NCBI GenBank assembly: GCA_903929765.1
Contig: CAIYVX010000059.1
Coordinates: 34,366-98,365, forward strand
Source: an uncultured Planctomycetia bacterium
Lineage (GTDB): Bacteria > Planctomycetota > Phycisphaerae > FEN-1346 > JAACEH01
Reading direction: 5' to 3'
Length of the DNA: 64,000 bases
Shown: positions 1 to 8,105 of the stretch, in pieces
Layout of the letters: each line of letters starts with the position of its first letter
How positions within the stretch are numbered: position 1 is the stretch's first letter
Notes under the pieces: model-generated
The model's database searches: none
The model's input: the letters and a program-made list of their open reading frames with translations, nothing else
Told to the model about the DNA's origin: nothing
Made by a program: the position numbers and the translations under genes

Positions 1-2
1 CG

Positions 3-437
3 CGGCCGAGCCGCGATCTGGTTCTGGCGGCGCACCAGCAGGTGACACACCAATGGTGGCACGAGAGGCGGAATAAGTACGAGCTTCATATTTCAGATTT
101 CGTTCTGAATGAGGCCGCAGGCGGCGAGCCGGAGATGGCCGCGAAGCGATTGGCTATGTTGGAAGGGATCAAGCAGCTTACAATCACGGATGAGGTGGAA
201 GAACTGGGCCAGGCGATTATTACGGCCGGAGTATTACCTTCCAAAGCTAGAATAGATGCCCTCCATGTCGCCGCGGCTTCCGTTTATGACATGGATGTTT
301 TGCTGACGTGGAATTGTCGGCACCTGGCCAACGCTGATTTGCTGGGCAACTTGCGACGTTACCTTACTTCCAAAGGTTACGAATCGCCGATCGTTACTAC
401 GCCGGATGAATTAATGGGAGATAAATATGAGGGATGA
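3..437 (+). CDS. PIN-domain (VapC-like) protein, 5' end outside window
   Basis: The frame is open from the window edge: codons for RPSRDLVLAAHQQ precede the first possible GTG (42), so the true start and the first catalytic Asp of the PIN fold lie to the left. The visible part has the PIN hallmark block DALHVAAASVYDMDVLLTWN followed by CRHLANA, with acidic residues that in this family coordinate the metal for RNA cleavage. It overlaps the next small gene by 11 bp, a toxin-antitoxin-like arrangement. In the family such proteins are ribonucleases held inactive by a partner. Toxic activity is inferred; the domain call is secure. Confidence 0.85.
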   Translation, partial: RPSRDLVLAAHQQVTHQWWHERRNKYELHISDFVLNEAAGGEPEMAAKRLAMLEGIKQLTITDEVEELGQAIITAGVLPSKARIDALHVAAASVYDMDVLLTWNCRHLANADLLGNLRRYLTSKGYESPIVTTPDELMGDKYEG

Positions 438-606
438 TCCGATTGTGGCCGAAGTGCGTGCGATTCGCGATAAGATTGCCGCCAAGTTCCATAACGATAT
501 TCATGCAATCTGCGAGGACGCCCGCAAGCGCGAACGGACGAGCGGCCACAAACTTGTCTCGCCGCGCCGCCGTCACCGGGCCAAGAAGTTGCTGGGCGTT
601 AAATAA
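427..606 (+). CDS. Small basic partner of the PIN protein (antitoxin-like, 59 aa)
   Basis: An ATG inside the last codons of the PIN gene opens a 59-residue frame beginning MRDDPIVAEVRAIRDKIAAK and ending in a basic tail (SPRRRHRAKKLLGVK). Small proteins starting DPIVxEVRxIRD commonly lie directly downstream of PIN genes in cyanobacteria and planctomycetes (from memory), so I read it as the cognate partner. The 11-bp overlap implies translational coupling. No DNA-binding fold (AbrB, RHH, Phd) is recognisable, so the antitoxin role is inferred from position and size. Confidence 0.65.
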   Translation: MRDDPIVAEVRAIRDKIAAKFHNDIHAICEDARKRERTSGHKLVSPRRRHRAKKLLGVK

Positions 607-936
607 TGAAAAGGCCCGACGGGCCGGAAGTATTTAGCCGGGTGGCGTAAGCCCCCGGTTGGCCTCCTCGCGAGAAATAATCTTTTCTTCTTCTTTCTTC
701 TTCTCAAGCCCCGACGGGGCGGCAGACACTTTCGCCCCATTCAGGGCTTGGTTATAATGCCGTCTCACCGTGGCAGGCCGACGGGCCACGAAGATCGCAT
801 CGGCGGCACACGATTATGGCCGGGCTTGCCAGACCGGGCCACCCTTTTCAAAGATTTTCCAAAAAATCTTTTCGCCGCAACTCTAAGCCCGGCACGGACT
901 TGCGCCGCCACCTAATTCAAATGTAATAGAATATAT
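607..936. other. Intergenic region, no gene seen
   Basis: No convincing reading frame. It holds small GC palindromes (GGCCC-GAC-GGGCC near 613-625 and CCCC-GAC-GGGG near 709-719), a pyrimidine tract of TTCTTC type near 680-705, and a stretch near 814-830 resembling the dispersed GGCCxGGCxxGCC intergenic palindromes. The first hairpin could terminate the PIN operon, but it lacks a T-run. Confidence 0.4.
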
Positions 937-964
937 TTGACACGGGGGGGGGGTAATGTACACT
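937..964 (+). promoter_or_regulatory. Probable sigma70-type promoter for the PEP-CTERM gene
   Basis: TTGACA (937-942), a 16-nt spacer containing a long G-run, then TACACT (959-964). It would give a leader of about 200 nt before the ATG at 1171. Confidence 0.5.
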
Positions 965-1109
965 ATACGAACTCGGGGGAGTTCCTGCTGGAAGGCGGGT
1001 GACTCCCCCGCTTGTTTGCGCATCGGTTTCGGCATTATTGTAGCTAGGAAATCTTTCAGGAAGGAGGTGAGGCTACGGAAAACTGGCTGTTTCGGGGGAG
1101 GAACGATTG

Positions 1110-1169
1110 ATGCAAAATATTGTGCAACGTGTCGTAGATGTCAAACGTTCCTTTTTTGATGGAGGGTAA
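1110..1169 (+). CDS. Possible 19-aa leader peptide
   Basis: ATG at 1110 follows a purine-rich GGGGGAGG ribosome site and encodes MQNIVQRVVDVKRSFFDGG before TAA at 1167-1169. The stop is one base from the ATG of the next gene, and the last codons contain that gene's ribosome-binding site (GGAGG, 1161-1165). The arrangement suggests translational coupling. No known family; coding status rests on position and the ribosome site only. Confidence 0.3.
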   Translation: MQNIVQRVVDVKRSFFDGG

Positions 1170-1170
1170 A

Positions 1171-1767
1171 ATGAAATTGAGCAATAGTTGTCTCGCTCTG
1201 CTGGTCGTGGCGCTTGTAGCGTCAACCACTTTCGCTTCGCCAATCAATGTCGCCCTCGCGTCGAACGGCGGCACCGCTACCGCCATTAGCGAGGGGTATT
1301 ACAATGGAGTGACGAAGTATGCCTCGAATGCTATCGACGGAAATCTACAAAGCGATTGGTGCAGCGAATGGAGTATGCCAGCTTGGCTTAAAGTGCAGTT
1401 CAACAAACAATACTTGATTGACCGAGTCGCTGTCGATATCAACTACCACCAACAGACATTTGCCATAAGCCTATCTCCCGACGGGATCAACTGGACCCAA
1501 GTGGTAGCCCCTCAACTTTCAACCAACATCCCCACTTCCTATCCCACATACCAATCTGCCGGAAGTGCTTATGAGGTATTCGATTTGGCTAACCCTGTGC
1601 TGGCTGAGTACATGAGGGTGGACATTACCACTACTTCGGCGCCTAGTTCGCATATTTTCCAGGCCGACGTTGGTGAAGTTGAAGCATATGCAACTCCCGA
1701 GCCCACCACACTTTCTTTGCTCGGTCTGGGCCTGGCTGGCCTGATCGCTCGTCACAAACGGAAGTAA
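1171..1767 (+). CDS. PEP-CTERM protein with F5/8 type C (discoidin-like) domain
   Basis: A 198-aa exported protein. The ATG at 1171 is chosen because GGAGG lies just upstream and the product then begins with a signal peptide (MKLSNSCLALLVVALVAS). Residues about 20-165 look like a galactose-binding discoidin module: YASNAIDGNLQSDWCSEW, then LKVQFNKQYLIDRVAVDI, typical of carbohydrate- or surface-binding beta sandwiches. The C-terminus has the PEP-CTERM sorting signal: PEP, a hydrophobic helix (LSLLGLGLAGLIA) and a basic tail, recognised in this group by the exosortase system. Likely an extracellular or envelope adhesion/matrix protein; its ligand is not visible. Confidence 0.85.
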   Translation: MKLSNSCLALLVVALVASTTFASPINVALASNGGTATAISEGYYNGVTKYASNAIDGNLQSDWCSEWSMPAWLKVQFNKQYLIDRVAVDINYHQQTFAISLSPDGINWTQVVAPQLSTNIPTSYPTYQSAGSAYEVFDLANPVLAEYMRVDITTTSAPSSHIFQADVGEVEAYATPEPTTLSLLGLGLAGLIARHKRK

Positions 1768-1784
1768 GTTCGCTGTCTTTTAAC

Positions 1785-1840
1785 GCGAGGAAGATTCTTT
1801 GGCCGGATTGATCCGCCTTGGAGTCTTCCTCGCTCTGTTT
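1785..1840 (+). terminator. Rho-independent-type terminator after the PEP-CTERM gene
   Basis: GCGAGGAAGA (1785-1794) pairs perfectly with TCTTCCTCGC (1824-1833), with an inner CGGATTGATCCG hairpin, followed by TCTGTTTT. Confidence 0.7.
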
Positions 1841-1864
1841 TGGGGTGGAGTGATTCGGCTAGCC

Positions 1865-1985
1865 TTTGTCGTTAGCCGCTACGCGGCTAACAACAACAGA
1901 AATAATAGCGGCAACAAAAGCAGAAATAACGGCCACAATTCGAACGGTCTTCATTCATGGCCCTTCGCCGGACCATGCCACTCAA
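1865..1985. repeat. Dispersed repeats: CGCTACGCG palindrome and family B
   Basis: TTAGCCGCTACGCGGCTAAC near 1873-1892 recurs near 60940-60955. At 1955-1985 lies a copy of family B (TTCATGGCCC-TTCGCC-GGACCATGCCAC on this strand), a near-palindrome repeated through the window in intergenic positions only. Confidence 0.7.
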
Positions 1986-1988
1986 CTT

Positions 1989-3464
1989 TTATTCCAATTT
2001 GGCAATCGCGTGATCCAGCCGTTTCATCGCTTCTTCCAGTCCCAGCACCACCATCGTCTCAAAGAGCGGGGTGGAGACGGGGCGACCGGTGATGGCGATG
2101 CGGAGGGTCATGAAGAGTTCGGTCGGTTTCCAGTCGCCGGATTCGGCCAGCGTGCGGGCCGATTGTTCCAGGGCGGCGGCAGACCAGGTTTGAGTCGCGG
2201 CGATTTCGGAGAAGACGGTGCGGACCTGTTCGAGGATTTGGCGGGTCTCGGCGGCGGTGTGGAGCGGCTGGCCTTTTTTGGCGGGCAGAAGGGCTGACGG
2301 TTCGTAGGGGAGTTCCTGCCAGAGGAAGGCGGTGAGGTCGGCGACTTCCGAGAGACGCTTGGTCCGTTCCTGAACGAGCGGCGCGGCCGCGAGCATTTTT
2401 TCGGGGGTGGCGCCGACCGGGAGGAAGTTTTCGGCTTGGAGCCGCGCCACGAACGTCTCAGGCGAGAGCGCGCGAATATAAGTGCCGTTGAGCCAATCGA
2501 GTTTTTCGAGGTCGAAGACCGGGCCGGTCGTGTTGACGCGGTCCCAGGAAAATTCGTCGATCATCTCGGCCAGGGTGAACTGTTCGCGGCCGTCGGGCAT
2601 GGAGTAGCCCAGGAGGCCGAGGAAGTTCAGCAGCGCCTCGGGCAGAAATCCCTGGCTGCGGTACCAGTCGAGGCTGGTCGGATTTTTCCGTTTGGAGATT
2701 TTGCTGCGGTCGGCGTTGCGGAGGAGCGGCATGTGGATGAATTCGGGGGCGGTCCAGCCGAAGGCGTCGTAGAGGAGGACGTGCTTGGGGGTGGAGGTGA
2801 TCCATTCTTCGGCGCGGCAAACGTGGGTGATTTCCATCAGGTGATCGTCGACGACGCTGGCCAGGTGATAGGTGGGCAAGCCGTCGGATTTGAGGAGGAC
2901 CTGGTCGTCGATGGTGGAATTGTCGAACTTGATTTCGCCGCGCAGGCGGTCGCGGAAGGTGGTTTCGCCTGTGGCGGGGACGGCCAGGCGGATGACGAAG
3001 GGTTCGCCGGCGGCGACGCGGCGCTCGGCTTCGGCGCGGTCGAGCGGGCGGCAATGGCCGTCGTATCGCAATTGGCCTTTGGCGGCTTTCTGGGCTTCTT
3101 TGACCTGGGCCAGGCGTTCGGCGGTGCAGAAACAGTAATAGGCATGCCCGGAATCGAGGAGCTTTTTGACCTCGCGGGCGTAGATAGCCGACCGTTCGCT
3201 TTGGCGATAAGGTCCGTGCGGCCCGCCGGCGTCGGGGCCTTCGTCGTAATCGAGGCCCAGCCAGTGCAAGGCCCGGAAGATGGCGGCTTCGCTTTCGGGA
3301 GTGCTGCGCGCCTGGTCGGTGTCCTCGATGCGGAGGATGAACTGGCCGCCCATTTTGCGGGCGAAGCACATGTTGAACAGGGCGATGTAGGCGGTGCCGA
3401 CGTGGGGATCGCCGGTGGGGCTGGGGGCGACGCGGACGCGGACGGGCCTTTCTTGATTGCTCAA
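1989..3464 (-). CDS. gltX: Glutamyl-tRNA synthetase
   Basis: Charges tRNA(Glu) with glutamate in the cytosol. The class I signatures are present: [16 protein letters not shown] (HIGH-type motif) near the N-terminus and [12 protein letters not shown] (KMSKS loop) mid-protein, followed by the helical anticodon-binding region. I place the start at TTG (3464-3462), which overlaps the TGA of the upstream TPR gene as TTGA with GGGGGAAG a few bases before it. This gives 491 aa, normal for bacterial GluRS; starts further upstream would read through the TPR gene. The overlap implies translational coupling. An apparently single-copy discriminating or non-discriminating enzyme cannot be distinguished by eye. 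Confidence 0.95.
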   Translation of the reverse strand: MSNQERPVRVRVAPSPTGDPHVGTAYIALFNMCFARKMGGQFILRIEDTDQARSTPESEAAIFRALHWLGLDYDEGPDAGGPHGPYRQSERSAIYAREVKKLLDSGHAYYCFCTAERLAQVKEAQKAAKGQLRYDGHCRPLDRAEAERRVAAGEPFVIRLAVPATGETTFRDRLRGEIKFDNSTIDDQVLLKSDGLPTYHLASVVDDHLMEITHVCRAEEWITSTPKHVLLYDAFGWTAPEFIHMPLLRNADRSKISKRKNPTSLDWYRSQGFLPEALLNFLGLLGYSMPDGREQFTLAEMIDEFSWDRVNTTGPVFDLEKLDWLNGTYIRALSPETFVARLQAENFLPVGATPEKMLAAAPLVQERTKRLSEVADLTAFLWQELPYEPSALLPAKKGQPLHTAAETRQILEQVRTVFSEIAATQTWSAAALEQSARTLAESGDWKPTELFMTLRIAITGRPVSTPLFETMVVLGLEEAMKRLDHAIAKLE

Positions 3465-4435
3465 TTGACTTCCCCCGTCGTCACGACCGGCTTGTTCCAC
3501 TTGGCCAGCATATCCTCGATCTGCGGCTGCTTGGGATTGGCCTCCAGGCTCTTGTGCCACAGTTCCAGGGCCTTGGCCCGGAGCTGGTCCTGATTCTTGT
3601 CCTTGAGGTAAAGAATCATGTGAATCGCCGCCAGAGAGTTGAGGGCCTCGGGGTCCTTCGGCGAAAGTTCCAGCGCCCGCTGCAACTCCTCGATGGCCAC
3701 GGGGTAGCGGTGCAGCTTGTTATAGGCGAAGGCCAGCCGCTTGTGCAGCAGGGCGTTGTCGGGGTCGAGCCGCTGGGCGTGGGCGAAGGCCTCCAGCGCC
3801 GCCTCGATCCGGCCCTGCTTGAGGTAGAGCGTGCCGAGGTTCAGGTAGACGGAAGCCTGTTTCGGGTCGATTTCCAGCGAGCGGTTGTAGGCCTTGATGG
3901 CGTCGTAGGGTTTGCCGGTGATGTCGTAGACCGCCCCGAGGTTGCTCCAGGCCAGGGCGTGATTGGGGTCGAGTTCCACGGCCTTCGTGCACTGCGTCAG
4001 GGCGTTGGGATAATCTTCCAGATTGAAATAGCAGACGCCCATGTTGACCCGCGTCGGGACGTTTCGCGGCCGCAGGTCGGCGGCGCCCTGGTAGGTTTCC
4101 ACCGCCTCCTTGTGGCGGTCGAGCGACTGGTAGACGGTGCCGAGGTTGTAGCGGAAATCGAACTCGTAGGGCAGGAGGCTGATGGCCCGCTGGTAGGGGA
4201 CGATGGCCTGCGCGGCCTGGCCCTGGTCGCGGTAAATGTCACCCATCTTGGCGTAGGCGACGGCCAGATGGTCGTCGAGGCGGACGGCGTCCTCAAATTC
4301 CTTGAGCGCCGCGTCCTGCTGGTTCTGGTCGCACAGGACGAAGCCGACGCCGGCGTGCTTGAGAGCCTCGTCGTGGGTGCAGCCGCACGCCGTCGCCAGC
4401 GCCGCTACGATTGCCGCTAAAAATAAAGTTCGCAT
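3461..4435 (-). CDS. TPR-repeat lipoprotein
   Basis: A 324-aa protein starting [19 protein letters not shown], a lipoprotein signal peptide with a Cys lipobox. The ATG at 4435 has AAAGGAG upstream. The rest is a tetratricopeptide solenoid of about eight or nine 34-residue repeats (for example [59 protein letters not shown]), a protein-protein interaction scaffold. The stop overlaps the gltX start, so the two are cotranscribed. A functional link to GluRS is not evident; TPR lipoproteins in planctomycetes often serve envelope assembly. Function unknown beyond scaffold. Confidence 0.85.
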   Translation of the reverse strand: MRTLFLAAIVAALATACGCTHDEALKHAGVGFVLCDQNQQDAALKEFEDAVRLDDHLAVAYAKMGDIYRDQGQAAQAIVPYQRAISLLPYEFDFRYNLGTVYQSLDRHKEAVETYQGAADLRPRNVPTRVNMGVCYFNLEDYPNALTQCTKAVELDPNHALAWSNLGAVYDITGKPYDAIKAYNRSLEIDPKQASVYLNLGTLYLKQGRIEAALEAFAHAQRLDPDNALLHKRLAFAYNKLHRYPVAIEELQRALELSPKDPEALNSLAAIHMILYLKDKNQDQLRAKALELWHKSLEANPKQPQIEDMLAKWNKPVVTTGEVN

Positions 4436-4552
4436 GAGCGAAGCTCCTTTTATGTAGGTCGGGTCAACAGACCCGACATTCTGCCGAATCGTGCCCGCCA
4501 TTATCTCGAATTTTGCCGGCTGCGCCGAGAGACTTTTTCCCGCGAAAACAAA

Positions 4553-4671
4553 AAACGGCGAATATCCAATAACCAACACTCAATATCCAATCATGAAGGG
4601 AAAAACGACCGGCGCGGAATCCGTACTTGGGTGTTGGATATTGGTTATTGAGTGTTGGATATTCGCTGTTT
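4553..4671. repeat. Heptad inverted element, copy A1
   Basis: Left arm is a run of 7-mers (AATATCC, AATAACC, AACACTC, AATATCC, AATCATG), a centre of about 25 nt with CGGAATCCGTACTT, then a right arm reading the same kind of heptads on the other strand and ending ATTCGCTGTTT. Four more copies lie at 12042, 16551, 25182 and 26670. It occupies most of the gap before the dihydrouridine synthase. Confidence 0.85.
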
Positions 4672-4707
4672 CTCTCTGTTCCCGGAACGCCAAAGCCACA
4701 CTCCCTC

Positions 4708-4736
4708 TTGACATTCCGCTCGCCATGCCGCAAATA
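4708..4736 (+). promoter_or_regulatory. Promoter for dus, nearly leaderless
   Basis: TTGACA (4708-4713), 17-nt spacer, CAAATA (4731-4736). The ATG at 4745 is 8 nt past the -10 element and no Shine-Dalgarno sequence is present, so the mRNA would start at or very near the initiation codon. Confidence 0.45.
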
Positions 4737-4744
4737 GTGAGCCT

Positions 4745-5731
4745 ATGAAAGCACCGGTTCGTCCTATCGCCCTGGGCCGCTTGTCCCTGGCGAACAATCT
4801 CACGCTGGCCCCCATGGCCGGATACACGCAGCGGGCCCAGCGGCTGCTGGCGCGGCGGTATGGGGCGGCACTGTGCTGGACGGAGATGATTTCGGCTTAC
4901 GAAGTTCTGCGGCCGGGACGGAAGACGAAGAAGATGCTCCTGATTTTGCCGGAAGACCGGCCGCTGGGACTTCAGATTTTCGGGTCGGATGAAAAAATGT
5001 TGGCCGATGCGGCTGCGGCGGCGGAGAGGCTTGGGGTTTTCGACGCCATCGACGTGAACCTGGCCTGCCCGGTGCGGAAAATCATCGGCCATGGCAACGG
5101 CGGGGCGATGCTCAGGAAACCGGAGGCGGCGCTCGGGATTCTCGCTCGTATGCGCGCCGCCACGGCGTTGCCGCTCACGATTAAAGTGCGCCGCGGGTTT
5201 TCCGATTCGCCGGAGGATCGCCGCCTGGTGGAAGAGCTGCTCCTGGGGGCGGACCGGCTGGGCCTCGACGGCGTGACGATTCATGGCCGCACGGTCGAGC
5301 AGATTTATCACGGCGCGGCCGATTGGACTTTTGTTTACGAAATGGCGGCGCGGCTCAAGATGGCGGTCTTCGGCTCCGGCGACCTGATGACCGGGCAGCA
5401 GATCATCGACCGCCTGAGCGGCGGGCCGGTGGCCGGGGTGGCCGTGGCTCGCGGGGCGGTGGGCCAACCGTGGATTTTCCGCGAGGCCCTGGCCCTGGCG
5501 GCGGGTTCTGCCGTGGAACCGATTTCCTCGGCCGAGCGGGTCGAGGTGATGTTCAACCACTTCGACCTGTTGCGCGACGAGGTGGGCGACTACACCGCCG
5601 TCCGAGTGATGCGCCGCTTCGGCATGTTCTACTCGCGCCGCATCGGCCGCGCCAGGGAGGCCCGGCTGGCCTTCGGGCTGGCGAAGTCGCGCGAGGATTT
5701 GGCGGGGGTGATTAAGGAGTTTTTCATGTAG
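4745..5731 (+). CDS. dus: tRNA-dihydrouridine synthase
   Basis: An FMN-dependent TIM-barrel enzyme that reduces uridines in the tRNA D-loop. Visible signatures: LAPMAGYTQRAQRLLARRYG at the N-terminus, the DVNLACPVRKI block with the catalytic Cys, PLTIKVRRGF, and the phosphate-binding VTIHGRTVEQIYHGAADW. At 328 aa it fits the DusB-like bacterial group. It ends ATG-TAG, with the TAG also being the start of a GTAGGGCG dispersed repeat. No ribosome-binding site is seen; a promoter 8 nt upstream suggests a leaderless message. Confidence 0.92.
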   Translation: MKAPVRPIALGRLSLANNLTLAPMAGYTQRAQRLLARRYGAALCWTEMISAYEVLRPGRKTKKMLLILPEDRPLGLQIFGSDEKMLADAAAAAERLGVFDAIDVNLACPVRKIIGHGNGGAMLRKPEAALGILARMRAATALPLTIKVRRGFSDSPEDRRLVEELLLGADRLGLDGVTIHGRTVEQIYHGAADWTFVYEMAARLKMAVFGSGDLMTGQQIIDRLSGGPVAGVAVARGAVGQPWIFREALALAAGSAVEPISSAERVEVMFNHFDLLRDEVGDYTAVRVMRRFGMFYSRRIGRAREARLAFGLAKSREDLAGVIKEFFM

Positions 5732-5831
5732 GGCGGATGCGCTTTTTGCAGCCGCCATAGTCAAATGTCGTTTTCCGATTAGCGTTTTTGTTGCTTCTTC
5801 TTATGAAGCCCCCAGCACTGCTGGGGGATGC
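5726..5831. repeat. Dispersed repeats at the dus 3' end (GTAGGG type and family F)
   Basis: 5726-5758 is a GTAGGGCGGATGCG...GCAGCCGCC repeat overlapping the dus stop codon; a related inverted copy is near 8038-8070. 5791-5831 is family F (TTGCTTCTTCTTATGAAG then CCCCCAGCACTGCTGGGGG), found again inverted at 62207-62247. The first in-frame Met of the next gene falls inside this repeat, so it is unlikely to be the real start. Confidence 0.75.
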
Positions 5832-5901
5832 AGTTGCCGTTAATTCCCGAATCCCTGAGCCATCTGTTCCAAAGTACGTCCAGGGTCAATATAATTGCGG
5901 C

Positions 5902-6990
5902 ATGGCCAAAGAAGAGAAATGCATCTACTGCTCGACCTCGTTCGATTCTGCTGTGGGCGAAGGGGACCATATTCTTCCTGTCCAACTCGGAGAGTTCAGA
6001 GAGGCCGTTCAGTTCCGTCGCATCTGCCCTGGGTGCAACAATCGGATTGGAAAATCCGAACAACAATTCCTAAGGTGCGGCCCTGAATCTTTATTCCGTA
6101 GCAAGGTAAAGCCGACAGTCCCCCCCAAAAGACAACGGGGCTGCTCCTCTCGCGCCGGGGCAGCAATGGGCGCCCCTGGCCCACGCTTTACTATCGAGCG
6201 TGATGACCACTATGAAATCGTTAGGCCATCAAGCGAGAATCCGGAGAACTGCTTCCCAGTTGACCAACTGGTAATTCAAGATATTGAGGGAAAAGAGTTC
6301 CACATCCCATTGTTTCCTGGGATGCTTCCCAAGCAACTACGTGACCGGACCAAGAAGACGGGTGTTCGTCAGATCAAGAAGGCGTGGCTACACTCTGACG
6401 AATCAAAATGGGAAGAGCATCAGAAACTACTGATCGCCACATGGCCCCAAGTCGATGTGCAGGAATTGCCGTCCACGGAAATTGGGATTCACCAGGTCCA
6501 AACAGTGGGCAAATTTATAGTCAACGACCATTATTTTCGGGCTCTAGCGAAGATCGGATTTCATTACTATCTTATACATACTCGGCGTGGTTTGCGAGGT
6601 GACGAGGAGGGCTTCGCGCATATCCGGGATTTCATCATGAATGGCGGCAAGATAGAGCCGTTCTTTGAACAGAAACAGCAGCAATTTACCACGCCGGTCG
6701 GCGAACAGCCATCGGGCGGGCTTGTATCGCCGCGCCAATGGTGCCACATACTGGGTGCCGATGAAAGCGGCCTCGTGGCCACCGCCTACATTCACCTTTT
6801 TCTCGGACCGGGCTGTGTCCCGCCTCCTTACAGCGTCAATCTGGGGAGGCACGGTAGCTCACTAACCAGGCCAGGTTTCGTATGGGGACACTTTTACCTT
6901 TACGACGACCCTCAAAGCGACAAACGGAAGGCAGGGCGCGTTGTTGCTGCTAGCATTTTGAACATACCGCGTGGAAATACTGCAGGTTGA
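5902..6990 (+). CDS. HNH-type zinc-knuckle protein, possible endonuclease
   Basis: A 362-aa protein from ATG 5902 (MAKEEKCIYC). The N-terminal 50 residues form an HNH-like module: CxxC at 7/10, GDHILPVQLG with the catalytic-type Asp-His at 22/23, and CPGCNNRIG with CxxC at 42/45 and an Asn. This matches the HNH_5-like arrangement of restriction and repair nucleases, but here it is N-terminal to about 300 residues I do not recognise. The region is AT-richer than neighbouring housekeeping genes and carries no clear ribosome site. Flanked by dispersed repeats (5791-5831 and 7017-7047) and followed by two convergent zinc-ribbon genes, it looks like accessory cargo. A defence-type nuclease role is inference only. 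Confidence 0.6.
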   Translation: MAKEEKCIYCSTSFDSAVGEGDHILPVQLGEFREAVQFRRICPGCNNRIGKSEQQFLRCGPESLFRSKVKPTVPPKRQRGCSSRAGAAMGAPGPRFTIERDDHYEIVRPSSENPENCFPVDQLVIQDIEGKEFHIPLFPGMLPKQLRDRTKKTGVRQIKKAWLHSDESKWEEHQKLLIATWPQVDVQELPSTEIGIHQVQTVGKFIVNDHYFRALAKIGFHYYLIHTRRGLRGDEEGFAHIRDFIMNGGKIEPFFEQKQQQFTTPVGEQPSGGLVSPRQWCHILGADESGLVATAYIHLFLGPGCVPPPYSVNLGRHGSSLTRPGFVWGHFYLYDDPQSDKRKAGRVVAASILNIPRGNTAG

Positions 6991-7016
6991 TAATTTTGCT
7001 GCCAACACTGCGGATC

Positions 7017-7047
7017 GTGGCCCGTCTTCGCCGGACCACGCCACCCT
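7017..7047. repeat. Family B repeat copy
   Basis: GTGGCCCGTC-TTCGCC-GGACCACGCCACC, a variant of the family B near-palindrome, in the gap between two convergent genes. Confidence 0.7.
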
Positions 7048-7075
7048 CAATTACCTAAGCTGACGGTAAACTTCA

Positions 7076-7657
7076 TCACTGTGGTCCATCATCTCCTAAA
7101 CTCATCGTGTAGCGCAATGTTACGTAATCACCGGCCAGTTGCCCGTATCGTTCTCTGGTTCTTTGTGCGGCAGTATCGAGGAGTTTCATCATAAGAGTCC
7201 CCCGACGATCCTTGCCTGGCTCTTCCTTCAGGTTATCCATTGTGTTCTGTGCGTCAGCCTTAACGTCACTCGGAGGCTCGCCGCCTACCTTGAGCCATTC
7301 AGCTTTGAGAAATCCTTCAAAGGAACCAGGAGAAATCCTCTCCGCCGCCCTCAGCAATGTCGCATAATCTGTTGAGAGCGTGTTCCACGCCCCGACCGCA
7401 GTCTTTTCATCGGGAAGGGTAACGCTCTCGCGAAGAAGTGTTTCCTTGGCTTTCTCGTCAAGTTCCCAGCCTGCTTGGCAGAGACTACAAACAAGGTAAT
7501 ACTTCCTGTTAAACTTGGCTACGGGGATGAAATAGAGCGAGGCTTTGGTGGCAAGTTCGTAGACGTTCGTCGGAGCCCAATTCTTGCAGTTTGGACACCT
7601 GTTGATTCCGGAGAACGCAATTTTCTTTGCGTTCTTTCCCCAGCCGGCAATGATCAT
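7076..7657 (-). CDS. Zinc-ribbon protein of unknown function (193 aa)
   Basis: Starts MIIAGWGKNAKKIAFSG, then CPNC (about residues 22-25) and CSLC plus GW (about 58-63), the layout of the zinc_ribbon_15 type domain found at the start of many small bacterial proteins (MIIxG...CPxC...FIPxxK...CxxCG). The remaining ~130 residues are mostly helical and charged with no recognised domain. It follows the 70-aa zinc-ribbon gene by 4 bp on the same strand, so both are likely one operon. AT-richer than the surrounding housekeeping genes. Confidence 0.7.
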   Translation of the reverse strand: MIIAGWGKNAKKIAFSGINRCPNCKNWAPTNVYELATKASLYFIPVAKFNRKYYLVCSLCQAGWELDEKAKETLLRESVTLPDEKTAVGAWNTLSTDYATLLRAAERISPGSFEGFLKAEWLKVGGEPPSDVKADAQNTMDNLKEEPGKDRRGTLMMKLLDTAAQRTRERYGQLAGDYVTLRYTMSLGDDGPQ

Positions 7658-7661
7658 GTCT

Positions 7662-7874
7662 TTACCCTTTCATTGCAAAAGCCTGTTCCTTGCTGATTTC
7701 TCGGGCACTGTGGCCGCAGATCCCGCAAGATAGGAAGAACTTTCGTTTTCCGGCAATAGGTCTGCTGGCGAGAATAAACCCAAGTTGCCAGCCCTGTGGC
7801 ACGACATATACGACATGGTCGTTTGTATTGCCACACCTCTCACACTTCATCGAAAGAGGACGTGTTCCTTCCAT
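7662..7874 (-). CDS. Small double-CxxC zinc-ribbon protein (70 aa)
   Basis: ATG at 7874 is preceded by GGGAGG at good spacing, giving MEGTRPLSMKCERCGNTN...; a second Met at 7850 is possible. CERC and CGIC, about 35 residues apart, form one zinc ribbon. The layout (CxxC, aromatic Gly-Trp stretch, CxxC) parallels the downstream 193-aa protein, so the two may be paralogous modules. Function unknown. Confidence 0.65.
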   Translation of the reverse strand: MEGTRPLSMKCERCGNTNDHVVYVVPQGWQLGFILASRPIAGKRKFFLSCGICGHSAREISKEQAFAMKG

Positions 7875-8037
7875 GACCCATCCTCCCTGGCCCGTTCGAA
7901 AGAACATAGCTATCCTCCATCACGGTTAGCTGTAAATGTGCATGATTTTCTTTTCAAGTTCGTTGATTTTATTCCTCGGTTACTCATCACGCAACGAAAA
8001 AAAAGCAAGGCCAAATAAAAGACCGGCATTTTACAGT

Positions 8038-8105
8038 GGCGGCTGCAAACGGCGCATCCGCCCTACATAACGACAACATCGCGGGCGACCCATGGGTCGC
8101 CCCTA
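8038..8105. repeat. GTAGGG-type palindromes at the stop codon of the kinase-like gene
   Basis: Two inverted GTAGGG-type units. The first reads GCGGCTGC...GCATCCGCCCTACAT. The second reads GGGCGACCCATGGGTCGCCC then CTA; on the minus strand the TAG of this unit is the stop codon of the gene ending at 8103. Confidence 0.7.

Noticed and set aside
5788..5901. Upstream start for the HNH gene at 5788
   Set aside because: The added residues are encoded by a dispersed family F repeat (CCCAGCACTGCTGGG), so they are unlikely to be native protein.
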